From Closterium sp. Naga37s-1 (taxonomy: Eukaryota; Streptophyta; Zygnematophyceae; Desmidiales; Closteriaceae): DNA of 64,000 bases. The position numbers were made by a program, and so were the translations under genes. Below, in pieces: positions 1 to 10,110 of this stretch. The notes beneath the pieces were generated by a model, which ran no database searches, was not told the origin of the DNA, and saw nothing but the letters and a program-made list of their open reading frames with translations. The stretch's first letter is position 1; each line of letters starts with the position of its first letter. Location: contig CANJKZ010000068.1 of the NCBI GenBank assembly GCA_947471745.1, positions 124,001 through 188,000 of the forward strand, given 5' to 3'.

Positions 1-1680
1 CGAGTCCCTCTGCAATTAATACTTTTGACATCTGTAATATGACCTTTGTCTCTCGTGACTGAAGTTGCACCACGCCTTGTCGTCGTGTGCGCAGGTTCTG
101 GTTGTTGGCGACGGTGATGACAACTTCCCACTGAAGTTGGTATTCCCGTTGAACGAAGCGACCGGAAGAGCACATGTGTTGTCCGCAGCAACTGTCCAAG
201 AACCAGGTATCCTTCCCAGTCTGTTCACTTTGGGCGATGGCTGCGTACGTTGGGTTCGGTTGCAGTGACTCGCGACGTGGAGTCCTTTCGTCGAGTTGTT
301 CTTCTGGTGAGTAGTGCGGCGGTGATTCGGTGATGCAGGAGTCGGTCAATCTTGCCATGCAGCTGACGATGTTCCTTGTTCCTTGTGCAGGTTGTCCCGT
401 CGACGTTGTTGACGTTTGCACTTGAGTGGTGGGATTTACTTGCGTTGAGGCGACTTGACTGCTTGAAGGTCGAAGCTGCCGCTGCGTTGGTGCTACTGCT
501 GCCGGTTAGGGCAGTGTGTGCGGGGATGACCTGACGTCTTGCAGAGATGACAAAACGGAGGTACGGGTTGTTGTCCTTGGTACTTATTTTGCCGATGGTT
601 GTTATTGTTGTAGCGCCGTTGAGTGTGGAAAGCGAACTCAGACACTGACGTCTTCCTCTTGTGTTTTTCTTCTTGAAGGTCCATGTCTTGCTGTTCGGCG
701 TGAATCTCGGCGCAGAGAGCTGCTTCGGAGATTTTCCCATGGGCTCAGAGGATGGCTCGGGTGGAGCGCCATTGCGGACCAAGGCCGCCGATGATGACCG
801 TGACGAAGGCGTCTTCGGATATCGTTCCTCCGCATCGAAGAAGCTTGTCGCGCAACTCGCGACAGCGACTGATATACGCCATCCCTTTTTCGCCCGGTTT
901 CATTTCCACTGTTGTCAATTGCGCCATCAGCCGACTCTGATTGACGATGTCTGTTGCTTGATACAGGTTCTTCAGGTGGTTGTACGCGAGCTCTGCGGAG
1001 TTGCCGTATCCCCGGTAAGACCGTATATTCTGCTGCTGATTCGGAGTGATGTTCCTCAGTAGGATTGTGTACGCCATCATTGACTGGTACGTGTACTGTT
1101 GCTTGTCGTACTGTGTGCCGTGTGTTGGGTATGGCAGGGACCCGTCGAAGAAGCCAAGAATCTGCGCGCCTTCCATCATTAGTTCGAACTCGAACGACCA
1201 GGTAAAGAAGTCCTTCCCGTCAAAAGGCCTTGACGTTTGCAGTTTTAAGACGTGCGCGAACTGCGACTGAACTTGAAGTGCGTCCAGTGTTTTCTCTTGT
1301 CCAGGTGCATGCTGCGGGTGTGGTATGAAACTGACGGAGCCGCGCTGGGGCTCGTACGGAGAAAAGGTAGGCTGCTGCTGTTGATTTCCGCGTGCGTAGG
1401 AGCCGTCAAGACTCATGGGCATCACGTCGTTGTTGTTGTTGCTGTTGTTTGACTGCGCAGGTGCCGACTGCTGGTGTTGCTCGTAGAAGGACATGAAGGA
1501 GAAAAACTTCTCTATCATGTTCTGGTCGAAGCCTGCAGGTTGATTCGCAGGAGTTTCGGTGGACTCTGCTGCTGGTCTTGTCGCCGTACCCTGCTCTGTC
1601 TGTAGGCCAGAGGCAGGAGGTGGAGTAGGGGTAGTGCCGGGAGAACCATTAGAGGATCTCCTTTCCTTCTGAGTAGCCAT
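1..1680 (-). pseudogene. copia Gag and start of protease, interrupted by UGA
   Basis: Translation starts at the ATG at 1680 (MATQKERRSSNG). Gag has a Q/N-rich N-terminal part, then a UBN2-type capsid region with FDGKDFFTWSFEFELM, LYQATDIVNQSRLM and GLGPQWRST. An in-frame UGA at 747-745 ends this frame. The same frame then carries on into a CCHC zinc knuckle (CHLCKTSGHPRTHC). A protease signature LDSCCGQHM lies near 195-225 in another frame. The usual retropepsin D-S/T-G triad is D-S-C here. The element is probably inactive, although the UGA sits at the same place as in the second copia element (10111-14092). Confidence 0.75.
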
Positions 1681-1741
1681 GCTTTTTGATGTTGTAGGTG
1701 TCTTGATAGTAGTTGAGTTTGCCCTGATAGCTCTCATACCA

Positions 1742-2186
1742 TGTTGGGCTGAGAAAGCCCTTAGGATCTTTACAAGACTAAACTCTGGGTAGGGATGATG
1801 TAATAGCGGAATCGTTTTAGTGAAGTACTTGAACCACCTTGCGCTGGTATGTGAGGGCAAAGTATATTAATTAAAACAAAGAGATACACGCTTTTTATAA
1901 GAGTAAAAGGGAATATGAAGGGTTATAACTAATAACTGTTTTGCTGTTGCTGTTGCGGTTCGATACAGTGACGACTCGGGCAACTACTCAATAACGAGTC
2001 AGTTGTTTGTCCTTGCTGTCGCGCTGTAGTTGTCAGGTCAAAGGTCGCTGACCTTTGACTTTCTCGTAACCTCCATCAGTTGCTCAACCTCCGAGGGTTG
2101 ACTCGCTGATGCTTCGATATGTTCGGCTTCGCTTATGACTTAATGTTTCGACACGACAGAGGCGCTTAAGTCAATTGTTTCCAACA
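1742..2186 (-). repeat. 5' LTR of copia element G (445 bp)
   Basis: The LTR is bounded by the primer-binding site on its internal side. Its ends are short inverted repeats: it begins TGTTGG and ends CCAACA (2181-2186 on the plus strand). The 3' LTR is not in the window, so the outer boundary rests on these terminal repeats only. Confidence 0.6.
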
Positions 2187-2806
2187 TTTTACACGCATAG
2201 ATGTTACTAAATCAGAACTATCAGCAGAACGGATATATTCAACAAAAGAACGTACTAAACAAAACGTGTTTACACGTTGCACAAGGAACGATTTATGGGT
2301 TGATTCATAATGAAATATTCATTCTTTCAAATTATGAACGCCCCGCAAAGAAATTCCGCATCTTGTGTTTTCTAGAAAGGTATATGAACTACGCATCTTA
2401 AATTCTCAAAAATAAATTGGCTTAGAATACGCATATTCACATCAAATTTTATAAAGGCGCCTTTTAGCATACATTAGATAGCCTATTAGTTACATGCTGG
2501 TGCTGAAGAATTTGCATACCGTCTTGGTGAGCATATTGGTCCCCTGGTTTGCTGCCACTAAAGTGTACACTTTCACCAAATATGACCGAATCTCCAAATC
2601 CCGCACAAGTTTTTGTTCTCTCTTACTAGGCACTGATCCGATCCGAGGTCCTGACAGGCCTGCTTCTCTGAGCGCTTCGCGCCTTTCGACAAAGGCATTG
2701 TCAGAGCCTCCGGAATCCGCGCCGCATCCAACGCTCAGGCCAAGGTTAGAGCGCAGTCACGCGCGCAATACCCGGTTCGAGGATCAGATCTGACGAACGA
2801 CTCGCG
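2187..2806. other. AT-rich intergenic stretch upstream of the NOMO-like gene
   Basis: No recognisable gene, RNA or repeat is seen. Composition is AT-rich up to about 2480 and then rises in GC towards the NOMO start codon, so the promoter and 5' UTR of that gene are expected here. No specific promoter motif is claimed. Confidence 0.4.
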
Positions 2807-5800
2807 ATGCGTCCCGCGTCGCGCGATGCAGTTTCGCAACGGATCTGGCCGTCGTGGATCCGCTTTGCCGTCGTCAGCATCGTGCTGATGTGGCAGTTGG
2901 GAGAGAGTGGCGTGGCAGCGGACGTGATTGGATGCGGAGGTTTTGTCCAGGTAGGCTCATGATTTGCTCGTCAAGGACGTGTCAGTTTTGTAAGACGTTT
3001 TCAAGACACAGTCAGGCTGATAATATGCTCGTAAGTGAGTATTATGCGCCACGATTTGTAATGCGCGGAGTAAGTGGATTGCCATTTCTCGCTAGGTGAC
3101 AAAGTGGATCGGGATCCGATGCGATAGTTCACGCAATCTGCAGATACGATCGGATTTTATTCCGCGTTGCATGTTTAGCGAATTCTTTCTGGCACGGTAA
3201 GGTTAGTACCGTATGATATAAATGCGAGGATCTCGCGCCGCGTCTCCCCACTTCGCGCTCATCGCTGTGACTCTCGCATAATGTTAGTCGACTGAAATGT
3301 CGCTCGCATTCTTCCCCATTTCCTGATTTTGAGGCGCCTTTAAAGTAGACTCCCAAAGTCGCATGCCTCCTGATTCCCTCATCCCTCCCCGCCCACCTCT
3401 GACCGTCGCCAGGCCAGCAGGCAGCTCGCGTCGCTGCGTGCAGACTCCGATGCCTCGCTCGACTACTCACGCCTTGTGGTACAGTCCTGTGCAGTTTGGT
3501 GCAGCGTGGTTCTGTCTGGTGTGGTGGGGCATGGTGTGGTTTGGTGTCGTTTGAGAAGGTGTGACTAGTGATGTGGTGCGGTGCGGTGCAGTGCGGTGGA
3601 GCACCTGTGCATGAAGGCACGCTCCAGATCCCGTAAGGACATTGCAGGTTTTATTTTTTGCTCCACCGATTTCGCTTCGGAATTTGAAAGCCCGTTTTCA
3701 CCCCATGGTTGTTAGCCTGTTCTTCTCACTGCATCCGTGTTCCCTACCCCATCCCCTCTTCCTCCCATGCTGGCAGGTGGAGCTGCGCACGCAGGAGGGC
3801 ATGGTGAAGGAGCAAGCGCACTGTGCGCCCAACGGCTATTATTTCCTGCCGGTCTATACCCAGGTGGGTCATTCTGCCAAGGGTGATGTGACATCCCAAG
3901 GTGATGTGACATTCCCAAGGTGATGTGACATTCCCAAGGTGATGTGACATTCCCAAGGTGATGTGACATTCCCAAGGTGATGTGACATTCCCAATGTGAT
4001 GTGACATTCCCAAGGTGATGTGACATTCCCGAGATGACACGCCCTGTCCTCCCTCATAATTCCTCTGTGCCCCGTGTGCTGCCCCCATTTCCTTTTTACA
4101 ACCACAGGTAACGTTTGAGCTGGCCTTGCGGGGCCCCCCGGGATGGTCGTGTGAGCTGGAGAGTGTATACGTGGCAGTTGACTGCATTCATCTTCTATTG
4201 CAACATGCCCCGTGCTCCCCCCTTACAGTCACACATTGTGTCAAATCTCTCTCTCGTTACAACCACAGGGAACGTTCGAGCTGGCAGTGAGAGGTCCCCC
4301 TGGGTGGTCGTTCGAACCGGAAAGCGTGTCGGTGACGGTTGATGGGGAGGCGTGCAATGGCAACAGGGACGTCAACTTCCACCACAAGGGGTGAGCAAGA
4401 AAGGGGGGTAAGCAGGGGATAGGGGGGCTGCAACCCTCGATGTTCGAGGCGCCTAAAACACCCCCCTCTGGGTGGTGATTTGGCCTGGAGAGCATATCAG
4501 TGACAGTCGATGGGTAGGCGTGCAATGGCAACAGGGACGTCAACTTCCACCACAACGGGTGAGTGGGGGGGGAAGGGGGATAAAGGAAGGGGGAACAGGC
4601 GAAAGGGGGCTTCAAGTCAACACTTGGTGGTTGAGGCGCTCTCTAGCCCCCCCTGGATGGTCGTTAGAGCCGGAGAGAGTGTCAGTGACGGTCGATGGGG
4701 AGGCGTGCAATGGCAACAAGGACGTCAATTTTCACCACAAGGGGTGAGAGGGCGTGGAGGGGGGAGGGGTGAGTGGCGCAACTTGCACAAGGCGAGCTTG
4801 TTGGTTGAAGCCGGAGAGTGTGTGGGTGACGGTCGATGGGGAGGCGTGCAATGGCAATAAGGATGTCAACTTCCATCACAAGGGGTGAGCAAGAAAGGGG
4901 GGTATGGAGGGGATAGGGGGGCTGCAACCCCCCTATCAGTGACAGTCGATGGGGAGGCGTGCAATGGCAATAAGGACGTCAACTTCCATTACAAGGGGTG
5001 AGGGATTAAGGGGGGGTACGGAGGGGAAAGGGGAGCTTGAGCTCTTGGCGTTTCAGGCACGTAAAACAATCCCCTGGGTGGTCGTTCGAGCCGGAGAGCG
5101 TGTCAGTGACAGTTGACGGGGAGGCGTGCAATGCAAAAAAAGGCGTCAACTTCCACCACAAGGGGTGAGCGGGGGGGGATGGGATGGCGCTTTGATTGAA
5201 CTCTCGGTGCTGTTTGGGAGAGAGTGTCAGTGACAGTCGATTCAGAGGCGTGCAATGGCAATAAGGACGTCAATTTCCATCACAGCTGTCCATCAAAGGG
5301 AGTGGGGGACTGGCTTTGGTTGTCTATGGTGCCGCAGCTGTCCCCCTGACTTGAGCCGGAAGCGCGTCGGTGGCACCTGATATGCGGCTGTGCTTGTGTT
5401 GCGGCAATTGATCGAGTGCTGCCCTTATGATGTGATTTTACCACTGCTCTGCTGCAATCCCAGCCATTCATTCCCGGTCCACTGCATCCCTCTCCCGTCC
5501 TTCGTGGCAGCTTTGGATTGGCTGGAAAGGTGCTCGGTCCCGAGAGCCCCTCCTGTGCCGCCCAGGCCAAGGGCCCTGCGGGCGTGACTGTGACTGTAAC
5601 GAGGGCTGGCAGTGAGGGGGGAGAGAGCAAGGGGGACGCAGAGGTGGTGGCGACTGCAGTGACAGATGGAACCGGGGGTTTCCGCTTCTCCGACCTGCTT
5701 GTTGGTATGACCCTGTTCCCATCCATCCCCTCTCTTGAGTCAACTCAAAAGTCACCTTGTAGGTGCTCGGTCCCTCCCGACAGCCCCTGCTGTGGCCCCC

Positions 5801-7148
5801 AGGCCAAGGGCCCTGCGGGTGTGACTGTGACTGTAACGAGGGCTGGCAATGAGGGCGGGTAGGCGGCGGGCGGGGAGGGCAAGGGGGCGGCGGCGGTGGT
5901 GGCGACAGCAGCGACGGACGGGAGTGGTGCCTTCCACTTCTCCGACCTTCTGGTTGGTAAGAAAGACTTTTGCTGTGTGAGAATGCCAGTTAGGGCGGGG
6001 AGGGCAAGGGGGCGGCGGCGGTGGTGGCGACAGCAGCGACGGACGGGAGTGGTGCCTTCCACTTCTCCGACCTTCTGGTTGGTAAGAAAGACTTTGTGCT
6101 GTGTGAGAATGCCAGTGAGGGCGGGGAGGGCAAGGGGGCGGCGGCGGTGGTGGCGACAGCCGTGACGGACGGGAGTGGTGCCTTCCGCTTCTCCGACCTG
6201 CTTGTTGGTATGACTCTGTTACACACTCACCGCTCCTGCTTGCTCTTGCAGCCTGCTTGTAGGTATGACTGCACTCTTGAAGCGCCTCAGAAATAGACCC
6301 GCTGGCTGGTAGGACTTTTGAGGCGCCTCAAAAATCGTCTCCTGCTTGTTCTTGCAGCCTGCTTGTGGCTGTAACTGCACTCTTGAAGCGCCTCAGAAAT
6401 AGACCCGCTGGCTGGTAGGACTTTTGAGGCGCCTCAAAAATCGTCTCCTGCTTGTTCTTGCAGCCTGCTTGTGGCTGAAACTGCACTCTTGAAGCGCCTC
6501 AGAAATAGACCCGCTGGCTGGTAGGACTTTTGAGGCGCCTCAAAAATCGTCTCCTGCTTGTTCTTGCAGCCTGCTTGTGGCTGTAACTGCACTCTTGAAG
6601 CGCCTCAGAAATAGACCCGCTGGTTGGTAGAGCCCTCTTCCCATCGCCATTTCTGACTGGACGCAAAAATCACTTTAGTGATGGCGACTGCAGTGACGGA
6701 TGGGAGTGGTGCTTTTCGCTTCTCCGATCTGCTTGTTGGTACGGCCCTTCTCCCATCCATCCCCTTCTTGCTCCCACGTTTCTTCCTTCTTCTCGCCTCC
6801 CTCTTTTTCCTCCCTCCCTCTTCCCCCATCCCCTCCACCCGCAGGCACCTACACCCTCTCCGCCTCTCACCCCACGTGGCCCATCAAGCTGCTCGGCAAT
6901 CCCAAGGTGGACCTGGGCTGGGGCAGCATGGAGCTCCCGGATCTCTTCCAAGTGGCGGGATACAGCCTGTCAGGCTCGGTTGAGGCACAGGTGAGCGGTT
7001 GGGTGCGGGTTGTGTGTGGTCCTGTGCAGTTGTGTGCGGTTCTGTGGGATGGTTCACTCTTGCCTGCACGAGTGCCATGGCGCATCATGGAGCTCCCGGA
7101 CCTCTTCCAAGTGGCGGGCTACAGCTTGTCCGGTTTGGTGGAAGCTCA
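2807..7148 (+). CDS. NOMO: NOMO-like ER membrane protein, N-terminal part, multi-exon and truncated
   Basis: NOMO is a conserved ER membrane glycoprotein with repeated beta-sandwich domains in its lumenal part. Exon 1 (2807-2950) encodes a start Met, a hydrophobic signal segment (FAVVSIVLMWQL) and the family hallmark IGCGGFVQ before a GT donor. Exon 3777-3863 encodes VELRTQEGMVKE and CAPNGYYFLPVY. Exon 4269-4390 encodes GTFELAVRGPPGWSFEPESV and the DVNFHHKG end. Exon 5511-5704 encodes FGLAGKVLGPES through FRFSDLLVG. Exon 6845-6990 encodes TYTLSASHPTWPIKLLG through GYSLSGSVEAQ. Phases join correctly from 3777 onward. The exon expected between 2950 and 3777 was not found. Family members exceed 1,000 residues; only roughly the first 200 are here, and nothing follows the minisatellite at 7237. 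It is therefore a partial gene, a pseudogene or an assembly break. Most exons are echoed by partial copies, annotated separately. Confidence 0.75.
3882..4036 (+). repeat. 19-bp intronic tandem repeat in NOMO-like gene
   Basis: About eight copies of a 19-bp unit (GGTGATGTGACATTCCCAA) lie just downstream of the exon ending at 3863. Each junction contains AAG|GTGATG, which resembles a weak splice donor. Open frames on the minus strand are a by-product of the repeat. Confidence 0.85.
4108..4190 (+). repeat. upstream echo of NOMO exon 4269-4390 (acceptor plus 5' part)
   Basis: After ACCACAG the sequence repeats the first part of the exon (TFELALRGPPGWSCELESV) and then loses similarity before the exon's 3' half. 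No donor follows. Confidence 0.75.
4460..5288 (+). repeat. downstream echoes of NOMO exon 4269-4390 (3' part plus donor, about 6 copies)
   Basis: Diverged copies of the exon's 3' part occur near 4467-4556, 4653-4742, 4800-4885, 4935-4997, 5066-5163 and 5205-5285. Each keeps the segment around EACNGN-DVNFHHKG. All but the last end in GGGTGAG, the true donor context. Some carry stops or frameshifts (for example GGGTAGGCG at 4511-4519). None keeps the acceptor and full 5' half. Confidence 0.8.
5757..6739 (+). repeat. downstream echoes of NOMO exon 5511-5704
   Basis: A copy of the middle of the exon (AKGPAGVTVTVTRAG) at 5759-5862 ends in TAG. Three copies of the 3' part (VVATA.TDGSGAF.FSDLLVG) follow at about 5874-5957, 5999-6082 and 6122-6208, and a fourth lies at 6678-6739. 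Each of these four ends in a GGTA(A/T/C) donor-like sequence. The 6678-6739 copy is closest to the next exon. Confidence 0.8.
6268..6690 (+). repeat. 106-bp tandem repeat with TTTTGAGGCGCCTCAAAA palindrome
   Basis: The starting motif ACTGCACTCTTGAAGCGCC recurs at 6268, 6374, 6480 and 6586, an exact 106-bp period. Each of the first three units holds a perfect 18-bp palindrome (6316-6333, 6422-6439, 6528-6545) and a TTCTTGCAGCCTGCTTGT acceptor-like segment. The fourth unit decays. It lies inside a NOMO intron. Confidence 0.9.
7084..7148 (+). repeat. downstream echo of NOMO exon 6845-6990 (3' part plus donor)
   Basis: This copy encodes IMELPDLFQVAGYSLSGLVEAQ-like sequence followed by GTAGAA. 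It repeats the last third of the exon 6845-6990 without its acceptor, the same pattern as the other downstream echoes. Confidence 0.8.
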
Positions 7149-7236
7149 GGTAGAAAGGAAGTTGAGTGTGCATGAGTGCATGATTGTGCATTACGGCTCT
7201 GTGCTCTTGTCTGCATGTTGAGCTCAAGTCCCGCGA

Positions 7237-10110
7237 GTGGAGCAAAGCGCGCGCGCGGACCAAGGCGCGCGCACGGACCAAGGAGCGTGCCCGGACCAAG
7301 GCGTGCGCCCAAATCAAGGCGCGCCCACGGACCAAGGCGCGCCCGCGGACCAAGGCGCGCGCCCAAACCAAGGCGCGCGCCCGGACCAAGGCGCGCGCAC
7401 GGACCAAGGCGCACGGACCAGACCAAGGCGCGCGCCCGGACCAAGGCGCGCGCGCGGACCAAGGCGCGCGCGCTGACCAAGGCGCGCGCGCGCTGACCAA
7501 GGCGCGCGCGCCCGGACCAAGGCGCGCGCGCCCGGACCAAGGCGCGCGCGCCCGGACCGAGGCGCGCGCGCCCGGACCGCGGCGCGCGCACGGACCAAGG
7601 CGCGCGCACGCACCAAAGCGCGCGCGCAGACCAAGGCGCGCGCGCGGACCAAGGCACGCGCGTTAGTCCAGGCGCGCGCGTTGGTTCAGGCGCGCGCGTT
7701 GGTCCAGGCGCGCGCGTTGGTCTAGGCGCGCGCGTTGGTCCAGGGGCGCGCGTTGGTCCACGGGCGCGCGTTGGTCCAGGGGCGCGCGTTGGTCCAGGGG
7801 CGCGCGTTGGTCCAGGCGCGCGCGATGGTCCAGGCGCGCGCGTTGGTCCAGGCGCGCGCGTTGGTCCAGGCGCGCGCGTTGGTCCAGGGGCGCGCGTTGG
7901 TCCAGGCGCGCGCGTTGGTCCAGGCGCGCGCGTTGGTCCAGGCGCGCGCGTTGGTCGAGGCGCGCGCGTTGGTCGAGGCGCGCGCGTTGGTCCAGGCGCG
8001 CGCGTTGGTCCAGGCGCGCGCGTTGGTCCAGGCGCGCGCGTTGGTCCAGGCGCGCGCGCGTTGGTCCAGGCGCGCGCGTTGGTCCAGGCGCGCGCGTTGG
8101 TCCAGGGGCGCGCGTTGGTCCAGGGGCGCGCGTTGGTCTAGGCGCGCGCGTTGGTCCAGGGGCGCGCGTTGGTCCGGGCGCGCGCGTTGGTCCGGGCGCG
8201 CGCGTTGGTCCGGGCGCGCTCGTTGGTCCGGCGCGCGCGTTGGTCCAGGCGCGCGCGCGTTGGTCCAGGCGCGCGCGTAGGTCCAGGCGCGCGCGTTGGT
8301 CCAAGCGCGCGCGCGTTGGTCCAGGCGCGCGCATCGGTCCAGGCGCGCGCGTTGGTCAAGGCGGGTGCGATGGTCCAGGGGCGCGCGTTGGTCCAGGCGC
8401 GCGCGTTGGTCCAGGCGCGCGCGCTGGTCAAGGCGCGCGCGTTGGTCCAGGGGCGCGCGTTGGTCCTGGCGCGCGCGTTGGTCCAGGCGCGCGCGTTGGT
8501 CCAAGGGCGCGCGTCGGTCCAAGGGCGCGCGTTGGTCCAGGGGCTCGCGTTGGTCGAGGCGCGCGCGTTGGTCCAGGCGCGCGCGTTGGTCCAGGCGCAC
8601 GTGTTGGTCCAGGGGCGCGCGTTGGTCCAGGGGCGCGCGTTGGTCTAGGGGCGCGCGTTGGTCCAGGCGCGCGTGTTGGTCCAGGCGCGCGCGTTGGTCC
8701 AGGCGCGCGCGTTGGTCCAGGGGCGCGCGTTGGTCCAGGCGCGCGCGTTGGTCCAGGCGCGCGCGTTGGCCTTGGCGCGCGCGTTGGTCCAAGGGCGCGC
8801 GCGTTGGTCAAGGCGCGCGCGTTGGTCCAGGCGCGCGCGTTGGCCTTGGCGCGCGCGTTGGTCCAAGGGCGCGCGTCGGTCCAAGGGCGCGCGTTGGTCC
8901 AGGGGCTCGCGTTGGTCCAGGCGCGCGCGTTGGTCCAGGCGCGCGCGTTCGTCCAGGCGCGCGCGTGTTGGTCCAGGCGCGCGCGCAGGTCCAGGCGCGC
9001 GCGTTGGTCCAGGCGCGCGCGTTGGTCTAGTGGCGCGCATTGGTCCAGGGGCGCTTGTTGGTCCAGGGGCGCGCGTCGGTCCAGGCGCGCGCGTTGGTCC
9101 AGGCGCGCGCGTTGGTCCAGGCGCGCGCGTTGGTCCAGGGGCGCGCGTTGGTCCAGGCACGCGCGTTGGTCCAGGCGCGCGCGTTGGTCCAGGCGCGCGC
9201 GTTGGTCGAGGCGCGCGCGCTGGTCCAGGCGCGCGCGTTGGTCCAGGCGCGCGCGTTGGTCCAGGCGCGCGCGATGGTCCAGGCGCGCGCGTTGGTCCAG
9301 GCGCGCGCGTTGGTCCAGGGGCGCGCATTGGTCCAGGGGCGCGCATTGGTCCAGGCGCGCGCGTTGGTCCAGACGCGCGCGTTGGTCGAGGCGCGCGCGT
9401 TCGTCCAGGCGTGCGCGCTGACCAAGGCGCGCGCGCCCGGACCAAGGCACGCGCGCGGACCAAGGCGCGCGCGCGCACCAAAGCGCGCGCGCGGAACAAG
9501 GCGCGCGCGCGGACCAAGGCACGCGCGTTGGCGCGCGCGTTGGTTCAGGCGCGCGCGTTGGTCCAGGCGCGCGCGTTGGTCCAGGCGCCCGCGTTGGTCC
9601 AGGGGCGCGCGTTGGTCCAGGGGCGCGCGTTGGTCCAGGCGCGCGCGTTGGTCCAGGCGCGCGCGTTGGTCCAGGCGCGCGCGATGGTCCAGGCGCGCGC
9701 GTTGGTCCAGGCGCGCGCGTTGGTCCAGGGGCGCGCATTGGTCCAGGGGCGCGCGTTGGTCCAGGCGCGCGCGTTGGTCCAGGCGCGCGCGTTGGTCGAG
9801 GCGCGCGCATTGGTCGAGGCGCGCGCGTTGGTCCAGGCGCGCGCGTTGGTCCAGGCGCGCGCGCGTTGGTCCAGGCGCGCTCGTTGGTCCAGGCGCGCGC
9901 GCGTTGGTCCAGGGGCGCGCGTTGGTCCAGGGGCGCGCGTTGGTCCAGGGGCGCGCGTTGGTCTAGGCGCGCGCGTTGGTCCAGGCGCGCGCGTTGGTCC
10001 AGGCGCGCGCGCGTTGGTCCAGGCGCGCGCGTCGGTCCAGGCGCGCGCGCGTTGGTCAAGGCGCGCGCGTTGGTCCCGGGGCGCGCGTTGGTCAAGGCGC
10101 GCGTGTTGAC
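7237..10110. repeat. 18-bp CpG-rich minisatellite with internal orientation switches
   Basis: About 160 copies of an 18-bp unit, typically GGCGCGCGCGTTGGTCCA. Orientation changes inside the array. About 7240-7656 reads in the GGACCAAGGCGCGC sense, 7657-9416 in the opposite sense, 9417-9530 in the first sense again, and 9531-10110 reversed. Units are multiples of three, so all six frames stay open for long distances (up to several hundred codons of ALVQAR, GARVGP, TNARAW or LDQRAR type); none is a credible gene. The alternating GC runs could adopt Z-DNA. The array joins a truncated NOMO intron on the left to a truncated copia integrase on the right. Confidence 0.95.

Larger units (their letters stand above)
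1..2186 (-). mobile_element. Ty1/copia LTR retrotransposon G, 5' part (LTR, gag, start of protease)
   Basis: The element reads on the minus strand and runs off the left edge of the window. In order it holds a 5' LTR (1742-2186), a primer-binding site directly next to the LTR (1730-1741, minus strand TGGTATGAGAGC, one base from the plant initiator-Met consensus), a gag region starting at 1680, a zinc knuckle near 500-560 and the start of a protease. Integrase, reverse transcriptase and the 3' LTR are outside the window, so the target-site duplication cannot be checked. Confidence 0.8.

Noticed and set aside
3712..4187. Minus-strand frames with repeated GNVTSPWECHITL-type sequence
   Set aside because: Translation of the 19-bp intronic tandem repeat; the plus strand holds the NOMO exons.
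7237..10110. CRISPR-like array
   Set aside because: Units are contiguous with no unique spacers, and the setting is a eukaryotic genome.
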